Assembly (NCBI GenBank): GCA_937897125.1
Contig: CALCPL010000174.1
Span: 1-5,837 of the forward strand
From: an uncultured Candidatus Pelagibacter sp.
GTDB lineage: Bacteria > Pseudomonadota > Alphaproteobacteria > Pelagibacterales > Pelagibacteraceae
Length of the DNA: 5,837 bases
Direction: 5' to 3'
Made by a program: the position numbers and the translations under genes. The notes beneath the pieces are model-generated. The model was not told where the DNA came from, did not search any database, and was given only the letters and a program-made list of their open reading frames with translations. Positions 1 to 5,788 of the stretch are shown here, piece by piece (within the stretch, counting starts at the first letter, position 1; every line of letters begins with the position of its first letter).

Positions 1-272
1 GTACTAATCATGCTGAAAATCAACCAGTACATTTGCAGTTAAAAGATCCAAACTTACCTATAAATTACACTTTAGAAAAATTTGATGAACCTGCGCAAAG
101 ATATTGTCCTGCAGGTGTTTATGAAGTTCAAAATGAAAATGGTGTTAATAAATTTATAATTAATTCACAAAACTGTATTCATTGCAAAACTTGTGATATT
201 AAAGAACCTTCTCAAAATATTACGTGGGTAACACCAGAGGGCAGTGGTGGACCTAAATATGGAAATATGTAA
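1..272 (+). CDS. Electron transfer flavoprotein-ubiquinone oxidoreductase, C-terminal end (5' partial)
   Basis: This is the last 89 residues of ETF-QO (ETFDH family), the enzyme that passes electrons from electron transfer flavoprotein to membrane ubiquinone and so links acyl-CoA and other flavin dehydrogenases to respiration. The frame is open to the left edge (first full codon at base 3), so the gene is cut by the window; the TTG at 33 is an internal Leu, not a start. The 4Fe-4S ligands are visible: Cys35 in RYCPAGVYE, then Cys58, Cys61 and Cys64 in NCIHCKTCD, numbered from the first full codon. The family tail [10 protein letters not shown] follows and the protein ends naturally at TAA 270-272. 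The FAD domain lies outside the window. The stop directly abuts the stop of the convergent gene at 273. Identification rests on strong recall of the conserved family C-terminus. Confidence 0.95.
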   Translation, partial: TNHAENQPVHLQLKDPNLPINYTLEKFDEPAQRYCPAGVYEVQNENGVNKFIINSQNCIHCKTCDIKEPSQNITWVTPEGSGGPKYGNM

Positions 273-491
273 TTAGAAAGATAAGATTAGTCCAGCAACA
301 AAAATTAAACAAACTATTAATCCTGCAAAAACTAGGTTTGTTCTAGTTTCTTTTTCTTTTTCTTTTCTAGCTCTGTTTAAAAGAATATTAATATCTACTC
401 TTCCTGATGATGAAACTTCCTCGCTATTATTTGGGGTCTCTAAAGGAGGAAGATCATTTACTTCTGTAGAAATTACTTTTTCTGAACTCAT
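273..491 (-). CDS. Small single-pass membrane protein of unknown function (72 aa)
   Basis: I do not recognise a named family. The protein has an acidic, Ser/Pro-rich N-terminal half, then a short amphipathic stretch (VDINILLNRARKEKEKE, residues 32-48), then one strongly hydrophobic segment at about 52-71 ending at the C-terminus. The Arg/Lys cluster just before the hydrophobic segment predicts N-terminus in the cytoplasm, that is, a tail-anchored inner-membrane protein. It has no signal peptide. ATG at 491-489 has no clear Shine-Dalgarno sequence. A perfect TATAAT on this strand at 554-559 could drive it with a leader of about 55 nt. Its stop codon touches the stop of the convergent ETF-QO gene. 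The segregated charge and hydrophobicity and the lack of overlap with neighbours support a real gene. I recall similar small proteins in SAR11 genomes, but cannot check that here. Confidence 0.75.
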   Translation of the reverse strand: MSSEKVISTEVNDLPPLETPNNSEEVSSSGRVDINILLNRARKEKEKETRTNLVFAGLIVCLIFVAGLILSF

Positions 492-532
492 GGATAATGA
501 ATACTAGTTTCCTAAAAAATTGAAATAATAGC

Positions 533-549
533 ATTGTCCAAAATGGGTT
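533..549 (+). repeat. Direct repeat copy 1 (possible operator half)
   Basis: The 17-mer ATTGTCCAAAATGGGTT is repeated at 565-581 with one mismatch. It includes a short dyad, CCA-AAA-TGG. For the leftward gene at 491 it covers the predicted transcription start; for the rightward gene at 591 it lies just upstream of a TTGACT candidate -35. A role as a regulator binding site is inferred. Confidence 0.7.
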
Positions 550-576
550 GACTATTATATATCAATTGTCCAATAT
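548..576 (+). promoter_or_regulatory. Candidate promoter for the tandem winged-HTH gene
   Basis: TTGACT (5 of 6 bases of the -35 consensus) at 548-553 is followed after 17 bp by CAATAT (3 of 6 of the -10) at 571-576. That -10 would lie inside direct repeat 2, so a protein bound there would occlude it. The start point would be only a few bases before the ATG at 591, giving a very short leader. The -10 match is weak. Confidence 0.25.
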
Positions 577-582
577 GGGTTT
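554..582 (-). promoter_or_regulatory. Candidate promoter for the small membrane protein gene
   Basis: The minus strand reads TATAAT, a perfect -10 hexamer, at 554-559, between the two direct repeats. A 17-bp spacer would place the -35 at 577-582, which reads AAACCC. That is a poor sigma70 -35 and lies inside repeat 2, so the promoter may depend on an activator. A single good hexamer is weak evidence in such AT-rich DNA. Confidence 0.35.
565..581 (+). repeat. Direct repeat copy 2 (possible operator half)
   Basis: ATTGTCCAATATGGGTT matches copy 1 at 16 of 17 positions and starts exactly 32 bp after it, about three helical turns, so the two sites would sit on the same DNA face. It contains the dyads ATTG-TC-CAAT and CCA-ATA-TGG. 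It ends 9 bp before the ATG at 591, where a ribosome-binding site would normally be. Binding here could block initiation of the downstream gene. Confidence 0.7.
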
Positions 583-590
583 TTAAAATT

Positions 591-1550
591 ATGAACGCTA
601 TACCAAGTATATCATCTCAAATTGATGAAAAAATAATCTTCAAAGTAATTGATAAACACTTTAGTAGATTGGCACCATATTATTACAAATGGATAAACAG
701 TTGGTTGATTGGGGCCTACGAAAATTTTGGAAATATAGATAAATATATAATCTTAATTTACATAATTAACCAAGATTTTATATTCTTCAGAAAAAATGGG
801 TTAATAGTTGATTATGATACATTCTATAACGATGAAACATTAGAAGTAGAAAAAATTAATATCAGCAAAATTTCAAAAGATCTTCAAATACCAAAAGAGA
901 GTGTAAGAAGAAAAGTTGAAGAACTAGAAAAAGCAGAGATAATTAAAAGAAAAGGTAAACAAATTTTTGTAAATAGAATGGCAATTCCTGTAGTTCAAGC
1001 AAATTTAACTTTAAAAAATATGAGTGTTTTATTGTGTGAGTTTAATAAAATTCTTAAAGAAGAAGATATTGTTGAAGTAGCTTACCCAACTACAGAAATT
1101 TCAGATTCAATTAAAAAAAACTTTTCTTTTGTTTGGTATCAATTTTATAAGTTCTTATTCACATTTACTAACAGATGTAGAAAAGAAGTTGGAGACTTAG
1201 AAACTTTTTGTATTGGAGTTATAGTTTTACTTAACGCAGCTGAAAATAAAAATTTTAGAATAAAAGAATTTAATAGAAAAAAATATCAAATTTCAATTCA
1301 AGGGTCTGATGATAGAGGAGTTAATGCAATGTCTATTTCTGATGTAACAGGAATTCCAAGAATAACAGTTATTAGAAAATTAAAATATTTGATAAAAAGA
1401 AACATTCTTCAAATTAATGAAAAGAAGTTAATTACTTTAAATATTTCAGGTATTGCATTAGATGAAATTCAAGAATTACAAAATCAAAATATGAGATCTT
1501 TAAGTAATTTTATTTATAGAGTTTTTAATCAAATTAAAATTATAATCTAA
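591..1550 (+). CDS. Putative transcriptional regulator with two tandem winged-HTH units (319 aa)
   Basis: The protein appears to be an internal duplication of a helical segment plus a MarR/Crp-like winged HTH. The first HTH is at about 89-129 (ISKDLQIPKESVRRKVEEL, then a KRKGKQIFV wing). The second is at about 247-283 (ISDVTGIPRITVIRKLKYL, then an NEKKLITL wing). Residues 94-127 and 249-282 align without gaps at an offset of 155, with 11 of 34 identities (I, S, I-P, V, R-K, L, K, I, K). Preceding hydrophobic helices (about 50-61 and 205-216) stay in register (I53/I208, I56/I211, N60/N215). It has no obvious ligand domain, signal peptide or membrane segment. ATG 591 has no Shine-Dalgarno sequence; the 17-bp repeats lie just upstream. 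A DNA-binding role is inferred from fold pattern only, the target is unknown, and I cannot name a family. Confidence 0.8.
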   Translation: MNAIPSISSQIDEKIIFKVIDKHFSRLAPYYYKWINSWLIGAYENFGNIDKYIILIYIINQDFIFFRKNGLIVDYDTFYNDETLEVEKINISKISKDLQIPKESVRRKVEELEKAEIIKRKGKQIFVNRMAIPVVQANLTLKNMSVLLCEFNKILKEEDIVEVAYPTTEISDSIKKNFSFVWYQFYKFLFTFTNRCRKEVGDLETFCIGVIVLLNAAENKNFRIKEFNRKKYQISIQGSDDRGVNAMSISDVTGIPRITVIRKLKYLIKRNILQINEKKLITLNISGIALDEIQELQNQNMRSLSNFIYRVFNQIKIII

Positions 1551-1579
1551 TTATCTTATCTTGAAATAAACTAAGATAA
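1551..1579. terminator. Weak inverted repeat between convergent genes
   Basis: TTATCTTA (1551-1558) and TAAGATAA (1572-1579) form a perfect 8-bp stem with a 13-nt loop. The right arm overlaps the stop codon of the leftward DUF2237 gene. The stem is AT-rich and has no immediate U-tract; a run of nine T on the plus strand begins at 1590, eleven bases beyond the stem. It could be a weak bidirectional terminator, or chance in AT-rich DNA. Confidence 0.3.
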
Positions 1580-1945
1580 ATCAATAGCATTTTTTTTTAA
1601 AACTTCCATAGAAACAAGTTTTAAAGTTTTTTCATGAGTTCTTTTTAAATATACAGGACAAGGTTTCCCAGCATCAGCAGCTCTTGCATACCAACTAGCA
1701 CAAACACACCAACCATCTCCAGCTTTTAGACCTGGAAATCCAAATTCAGGATGAGGAGTTATTAAATCGTTACCAGCTTCTTTACACCATTCTAAGAATT
1801 CTGTTGTAACTTTTGCACAAACAGTGTGAACCCCATGATCATTTTCATCAGTACTACAACAACCATCTCTATGCCATCCTGTTAAAGGATCGTTAGAACA
1901 TTCCTCTAGATCTTCACCTAGAACATTTTTTTGCTTATCACTCAT
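1571..1945 (-). CDS. DUF2237 family protein (124 aa)
   Basis: Recognised as DUF2237 (COG3651) by its ordered motifs: NVLG (7-10), TGWHRDGCC (22-30), HTVCA (40-44), GNDL (58-61), PEFGFPGLK (66-74), GDGWCVCASW (76-85) and THE (103-105). Length is typical for the family. It is soluble, with no signal or membrane segment, and unusually rich in Cys for a small cytoplasmic protein (C16, C29, C30, C43, C54, C80, C82, C96). Function is unknown. The Cys/His pattern is compatible with metal binding or redox chemistry, but I have no direct evidence. The start ATG (1945-1943) directly follows the hisI stop in the arrangement TAAATG, so translation is probably coupled to hisI and both are on one transcript. 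No promoter of its own is apparent. Confidence 0.9.
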   Translation of the reverse strand: MSDKQKNVLGEDLEECSNDPLTGWHRDGCCSTDENDHGVHTVCAKVTTEFLEWCKEAGNDLITPHPEFGFPGLKAGDGWCVCASWYARAADAGKPCPVYLKRTHEKTLKLVSMEVLKKNAIDLS

Positions 1946-2434
1946 TTAAATTTTTGTTGGATTGGGTTGACCTTTGTAGACAACCTCTGGATCAAAAGAT
2001 TTTTCTTTCTCTTCAAACTTCATTTCAATTTCTCTACCATTTTCAATTGGACCTAATGGGATTGATCTATAAAAACAAGATCTATAACCAACATGACAAC
2101 TTGAACCATCACCAATATCTACAGTTAACCAGACAGAGTCTTGATCATCATCAATTCTAATTTCAGTTACTTTTTGAGTAAAGCCACTAGTTTTGCCTTT
2201 GTGCCAAATCTGCTGTCTAGATCTACTAAAATAATGAGCCTCTTTAGTCTCAATGGTTTTTTTAAAAGCTTCAACATTCATATATCCATGCATCAAAACA
2301 TCTTTAGTTTTTGAGCACATAGTGATGACTGGAATTAAGCCATCATTATCAAATTTTGGTGAAAGGAATTTCCCTTCTTCAATTTCGACTATATTTTCTC
2401 TTTTTTTAAACATATCTAGGTGATTATGTAGCAT
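1946..2434 (-). CDS. hisI: Phosphoribosyl-AMP cyclohydrolase
   Basis: HisI opens the adenine ring of phosphoribosyl-AMP, the third step of histidine biosynthesis, in the cytoplasm. Visible family motifs, numbered from ATG 2434: FDNDGLIPVI (29-37), GYMNVEAF (50-57), YFSRSRQQIWHKGKTSG (68-84), IDDDQD (94-99), SSCHVGYRSCFYR (111-123). Metal ligands Cys113 and Cys120 are present. Where many HisI proteins read DCDxD, this one reads DDDQD, so the third Cys is replaced by Asp; I recall this form from other alphaproteobacteria. No HisE domain is fused; a tail of about 38 residues follows. The frame extends to a TTG at 2443, but ATG 2434 is preferred. ATG 2413 (FKKRENIVEIEEG) is also possible, and none has a Shine-Dalgarno sequence. 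The gene is divergent from folE and probably cotranscribed with the DUF2237 gene. Confidence 0.95.
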   Translation of the reverse strand: MLHNHLDMFKKRENIVEIEEGKFLSPKFDNDGLIPVITMCSKTKDVLMHGYMNVEAFKKTIETKEAHYFSRSRQQIWHKGKTSGFTQKVTEIRIDDDQDSVWLTVDIGDGSSCHVGYRSCFYRSIPLGPIENGREIEMKFEEKEKSFDPEVVYKGQPNPTKI

Positions 2435-2453
2435 ATTGTTCAATATATTAAAT

Positions 2454-2482
2454 ATTTTAAAAACAATGATTTACTGTATAAA
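2454..2482 (-). promoter_or_regulatory. Candidate hisI promoter
   Basis: On the minus strand TTTATA (-35, plus positions 2477-2482, 4 of 6 consensus) is followed after exactly 17 bp by TAAAAT (-10, plus positions 2454-2459, 5 of 6 consensus). This puts the start about 10 to 15 bases before the hisI ATG at 2434. The whole hisI-folE gap is AT-rich, so chance matches are likely. Confidence 0.35.
2477..2482 (+). promoter_or_regulatory. Candidate -10 element for folE
   Basis: TATAAA lies 8 bases before the folE ATG at 2491, with no convincing -35 at the right distance. If used, transcription would start about 1 to 2 bases before the ATG, giving a leaderless message. That would fit the absence of any purine-rich ribosome-binding site in AACTTGCCTT before the start codon. 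Speculative. Confidence 0.22.
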
Positions 2483-2490
2483 CTTGCCTT

Positions 2491-3099
2491 ATGAAATTAG
2501 TTGAAGAGACAGATAGCAAAATTTTAGATACCAAAAAAGTTTCTGACAAAGAAGCTGAAGAGGCTTTTAAAACTATTTTAACTTGGATGGGTGAAGATCC
2601 TAGCAGAGAAGGATTATTAGAAACTCCAAAAAGAGTTGTTAAAGCATTTAAAGAATATTTTGGTGGATACACTGAGGACGCAAATAAAATTTTAGAGAAA
2701 ACTTTTGGTGATGTTGAAGGTTACGATGACATGGTTGTTGAAAAGAATATTTCAGTATCAAGTCATTGTGAGCACCACATGGCGCCAATAGTAGGAACAG
2801 CACATGTTGCTTATATTCCAAATGAAAGAGTTGTAGGTTTAAGTAAACTTGCAAGAGTAGTAGAAGTTTTTTCAAAAAGATTACAGACACAAGAAAGATT
2901 AACAATGCAAGTTGCTCAAGCTTTAATGACTTCATTAGATGCAAAAGGAGTTGCTGTTACAATTGATGCAGCACACCAATGTATGACGATGAGAGGCATT
3001 AAAAAAGAAAATGCAACAACCGTTACAAATTATTTCTTAGGAGAATTTAAAAAAGATTTAAGTATTCAGAATAGATATTTAAGATTTATTAGTAAGTAA
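2491..3099 (+). CDS. folE: GTP cyclohydrolase I
   Basis: FolE converts GTP to 7,8-dihydroneopterin triphosphate, the first committed step of tetrahydrofolate synthesis, as a cytoplasmic zinc-dependent oligomer. The 202-residue length is normal for the family. Key parts: the N-terminal helix with EDPSREGLLETPKRV (35-49), SSHCEHHMAPIVG (90-102) holding Cys93, His95 and His96, YIP and VGLSKLARVV (108-124), TQERLTMQVA (133-142), and DAAHQCMTMRG (159-169) holding His162 and Cys164. Cys93, His96 and Cys164 correspond to the zinc ligands Cys110, His113 and Cys181 of the E. coli enzyme, so it should be active as the zinc type I form. It is divergent from hisI across a gap of under 60 bp. It ends 20 bp before acuI, probably in one transcript. 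No Shine-Dalgarno sequence precedes its ATG. Confidence 0.97.
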   Translation: MKLVEETDSKILDTKKVSDKEAEEAFKTILTWMGEDPSREGLLETPKRVVKAFKEYFGGYTEDANKILEKTFGDVEGYDDMVVEKNISVSSHCEHHMAPIVGTAHVAYIPNERVVGLSKLARVVEVFSKRLQTQERLTMQVAQALMTSLDAKGVAVTIDAAHQCMTMRGIKKENATTVTNYFLGEFKKDLSIQNRYLRFISK

Positions 3100-3106
3100 C
3101 CTTCCT

Positions 3107-3114
3107 AAGGGAGA
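3107..3114 (+). promoter_or_regulatory. Strong ribosome-binding site of acuI
   Basis: AAGGGAGA lies 5 to 6 bases before the ATG at 3120 and fixes that start. It is the only clear Shine-Dalgarno sequence I see in the window. A short inverted repeat, CCTT-CCT-AAGG (3100-3110), overlaps its 5' edge and might modestly mask it. Confidence 0.75.
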
Positions 3115-3119
3115 AAAGC

Positions 3120-4121
3120 ATGTCGGATAATTTTAAAGCATTAGTTGTCAATCAAGAAGGTGAAAATTTTACACGAGAAGTAAAATCAATAGATAAATCA
3201 TTTTTAAAACATGGTGATGTACTTGTTCAAGTAGATTATTCAGACTTAAACTATAAAGATGCACTTATTTTAAATAATGGTGCAAAATTAGTAAAAGAAT
3301 TTCCACATATTCCAGGTATTGATTTTGCAGGAACTGTTTTAGAAAGTGATAATTCTAAATTTGTAAAAGGAGATGAAGTGATCCTTACAGGTTGGAGAGT
3401 TGGTGAAATTTACTTTGGTGGGTATTCTCAGTTAGCTAAAGTTAATGGAGATTACTTAGTTAAAAAACCAAAAGATATCACATCCAAACAAGCAATGATC
3501 TTAGGGACTGCTGGACTAACAGCATTATTATGTTCATTTGCAATCAAAGCACGAGAAGAACTTTTATTAGGTGAAAAAGTTAAAGATGTTTTAGTTACTG
3601 GTGCATCTGGAGGTGTTGGAAGTATTGCAGTGATGATTTTAAATAAATTTGGTTATGATGTAACAGCTGTTACTGGAAAAGCAGAAAATGAAGAATACTT
3701 AAGATCATTAGGCGCTAAAAACATAATAAATAAAGCAGATTTAGATAAAGACGCTAGACCATTAGATAAAGGTCTATGGGACGGTGTTGTTGATACTGTT
3801 GGTGGAAAGATACTTGCTAATGCACTTGCACAAACTAGAGACAATGGAATTGTTGCAGCTTGTGGAAATGCTTCTGATTATAAATTAAACACTACAGTTA
3901 TGCCATTTATCATTAGAGGTGTTAAACTTTGGGGTATAAACTCTGTTACAGCATCAATAAAAAGAAGAGAATTTGTTTGGAATGAAGTTAAAGATCTTAT
4001 TGATTTCAAACAATTAGAAAAATCAATAAAGACAGTAAGCTTAGAAGATTTAATAGATATATATCCAAAAATGTTAAAAGGTGAAACATCTGGACGATAT
4101 GTAGTTGATCTTAATAAATAA
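3120..4121 (+). CDS. acuI: Acrylyl-CoA reductase (NADPH), AcuI/YhdH family
   Basis: This is a zinc-independent medium-chain dehydrogenase/reductase of the AcuI/YhdH type, which reduces acryloyl-CoA to propionyl-CoA with NADPH. It detoxifies acrylate arising from DMSP cleavage or 3-hydroxypropionate metabolism. Family signatures: YSDLNYKDAL (40-49), FPHIPGIDFAGTV (61-73), LTGWRVGE (89-96), GTAGLTAL (129-136), the nucleotide-binding loop VTGASGGVGS (159-168), and AVTGK (183-187), where the 2'-phosphate of NADPH is expected to bind. The end is GRYVVDLNK. At 333 residues it is full length (family about 325-335). The start is set by the ribosome-binding site at 3107-3114. It sits 20 bp after folE and is joined to the LysR gene as TAAATG. 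Exact substrate is inferred from family; a related enoyl-thioester or quinone reductase is possible. Confidence 0.88.
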   Translation: MSDNFKALVVNQEGENFTREVKSIDKSFLKHGDVLVQVDYSDLNYKDALILNNGAKLVKEFPHIPGIDFAGTVLESDNSKFVKGDEVILTGWRVGEIYFGGYSQLAKVNGDYLVKKPKDITSKQAMILGTAGLTALLCSFAIKAREELLLGEKVKDVLVTGASGGVGSIAVMILNKFGYDVTAVTGKAENEEYLRSLGAKNIINKADLDKDARPLDKGLWDGVVDTVGGKILANALAQTRDNGIVAACGNASDYKLNTTVMPFIIRGVKLWGINSVTASIKRREFVWNEVKDLIDFKQLEKSIKTVSLEDLIDIYPKMLKGETSGRYVVDLNK

Positions 4122-5009
4122 ATGGATTGGGATAAATTAAAAATATTCCACGCAGTTGCAGAAGCAGGTAGTTTTACTAACGCAACAATAAATTTAAATT
4201 TAAGTCAATCTGCAATAAGCAGACAAATTCAATCATTAGAACTGGATCTTAAAGTACAACTCTTCGAGAGACACGCAAGAGGTCTTACTTTAACTGAAAA
4301 TGGTGAGTATTTATTTAAAACAGCTCGCGATGTAATCAGCAAACTAAAAGAAGTTGAATCTACATTGGGAGATCAGAAAAATAAACCAACAGGTAAATTA
4401 ACAATTACAACTGTTAGAAGTTTTGGTACTCACTGGCTAACACCTCGTATTCAAGAGTTTATGACTTTAAATCCTGAAATAGAAATTGAATTAATTTTTG
4501 ATGATAAGGAGTTAGATTTAAGTACTAGACAAGCAGATATAGGTATTTTTATGAGAAGACCTAAGCAGCTTAATTATATTCAAAAAAAATTAGTAGATAT
4601 TAAATATTATATTTATGGGTCCAATAAATATTTAGAAAAATATGGAATGCCTAAAACAATTACCGATCTAAATAAACATAAATTTATTTCATTTGGTAAA
4701 GGAGCACCATCTCCTGTCTACGATCCAGATTGGGCTTTAAAACTTGGAATTAAAGATTCTAAAAAAAGAAAACCAGTAATGAAAGTTAATAGTGTTATGG
4801 GTTTACTTTTAGCTGTTGAAGCTGGTGTAGGTCTTGCAGCACTTCCTGAATATTTAGTTTCAAATTCAAACAACGTAATAAAGGTTCTTCCTAATTCAGA
4901 GGGTCCTATAACAGAGGCTCACTTTGTTTATCCACAATCATTGAAAAATACAGCTAGAATAACTGCTTTTAGAAACTTTTTATTTAGTAAAATAGGTGAC
5001 TGGAAGTAG
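4122..5009 (+). CDS. LysR-family transcriptional regulator
   Basis: The N-terminus is a typical LysR winged HTH (residues 1-60: MDWDKLKIFHAVAEAGSFTN, then LNLSQSAISRQIQSLE at 25-40 and LFERHARGLTLTENG at 47-61). A linker helix (about 65-88) and a periplasmic-binding-like effector domain follow (about 92-290, starting GKLTITTVRSFGTHWLTPRI and including EAGVGLAALPEYLV). At 295 residues it is full length. The effector is unknown. The ATG directly follows the acuI stop codon, so it is probably cotranscribed and translationally coupled with acuI. LysR genes are more often divergent from their target, so its target could be this operon or something elsewhere. Its TAG stop is one base from the stop of the convergent ScfR gene. 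Confidence 0.95.
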   Translation: MDWDKLKIFHAVAEAGSFTNATINLNLSQSAISRQIQSLELDLKVQLFERHARGLTLTENGEYLFKTARDVISKLKEVESTLGDQKNKPTGKLTITTVRSFGTHWLTPRIQEFMTLNPEIEIELIFDDKELDLSTRQADIGIFMRRPKQLNYIQKKLVDIKYYIYGSNKYLEKYGMPKTITDLNKHKFISFGKGAPSPVYDPDWALKLGIKDSKKRKPVMKVNSVMGLLLAVEAGVGLAALPEYLVSNSNNVIKVLPNSEGPITEAHFVYPQSLKNTARITAFRNFLFSKIGDWK

Positions 5010-5010
5010 T

Positions 5011-5788
5011 TTAATTGCTTTTGTCGTTAACATAAACTGAAACTCCTCTAGAATTAATATCTACATCAAATTTTTTATGTAATGGTGGAAATGCTCGTTG
5101 TGAACAATCTAGCCTATCACAAGTTCTACAGGAAACACCAATAGGAATTTCAGTTTTCTTATCTGAGATATCTAGGTTTTCTGTGTACACAAATTGTTTT
5201 GCATATTTTGCTTCACAACCTAAACCAATTGATAAAATACTTTTTGATAAACCATATCGACCAACACCTTTTTCAACAGTTCTTGCAATACATACATATT
5301 TTTCACCGTTAGTCATTTTACTTACTGCTGCTTGAATTACACCAGGCCTTGTAAAGGCTGAATAGACATTCCACCTAGGGCAAGCACCACCATATCTTGG
5401 TATTTCAATACCAGAAAGTGAAAAACGTTTAGAAATATTTCCAGCAATATCAGTTCTCAACATATGAAAGGGTATTCCTGGTAATTTAGGATCTTGAAGA
5501 CAAGTTACCCTATGAGCAACTTGTTCAAATGAAGTTGCAAAAGTATTTTGCAAAAGTTCTAAATCATATTTTAGCTTTTTACATTCTGAATGAAATAATT
5601 TGTAAGGCATTAAGATTGCAGCACCACAATAATTTAATAGAGCAACTTGAGTTAATCTTTTTGATTCTTCTGATGGAAAATTAAAATTGGATAGATATTG
5701 ACTTATTTCTTTTGATGCACCTTCTTGTGCTATTTGAGAGGCTGCATGTAATTTTTTTGTTTCTAAAGAACTGTAATCACTTAATAAA
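5011..5788 (-). CDS. ScfR-type short-chain fatty acyl-CoA responsive regulator (5' truncated by contig end)
   Basis: This is the C-terminal 258 residues of an XRE/ImmA-IrrE/DUF2083 regulator (ScfR group; relatives include PccR and RamB). These proteins bind short-chain acyl-CoAs and control acetate or propionyl-CoA genes. Seen, numbered from the first fully genomic codon at 5787: the end of the ImmA/IrrE-like part (NYCGAAILMPYKLFHSEC, 52-69), ASFEQV-like TSFEQVAHRVTCLQ (85-98), PFHMLRTDIAGNISKRFS (106-123), RYGGACPRWNVYSAF (131-145), and the hallmark GVSCRTCDRLDCSQRAFPPL (217-236) with Cys220, 223 and 228. About 200 N-terminal residues, including the HTH, are missing because the contig runs into adapter at 5789. 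The apparent start MCIRDS is adapter translation; its Ser codon is half adapter. The gene is convergent with the LysR gene, with one base between stops. Confidence 0.9.

Noticed and set aside
33..35. TTG as the start of a 79-residue protein
   Set aside because: The frame is open to the window edge and the upstream residues (NHAENQPVH) fit the ETF-QO family, so this is an internal Leu codon.
1954..2160. Plus-strand 68-residue ORF
   Set aside because: It lies wholly antisense to hisI, is low-complexity in amino-acid make-up, and shows no recognisable motif.
2435..2443. TTG at 2443 as hisI start
   Set aside because: An ATG three codons later (2434) and another at 2413 are both compatible with HisI N-terminal lengths; the extra residues add nothing conserved.
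2457..2944. Minus-strand ORFs of 71 and 98 residues
   Set aside because: Both are antisense to most of the well-conserved folE gene and resemble no known protein.
3653..3844. Minus-strand 63-residue ORF
   Set aside because: Antisense shadow of the acuI nucleotide-binding domain.
4611..4629. Near-palindrome ATTTATGGGTCCAATAAAT resembling the upstream repeats
   Set aside because: It lies inside the LysR coding sequence, the order of the shared blocks (TGGG and CCAAT) is reversed relative to the repeats, and codon content explains it.
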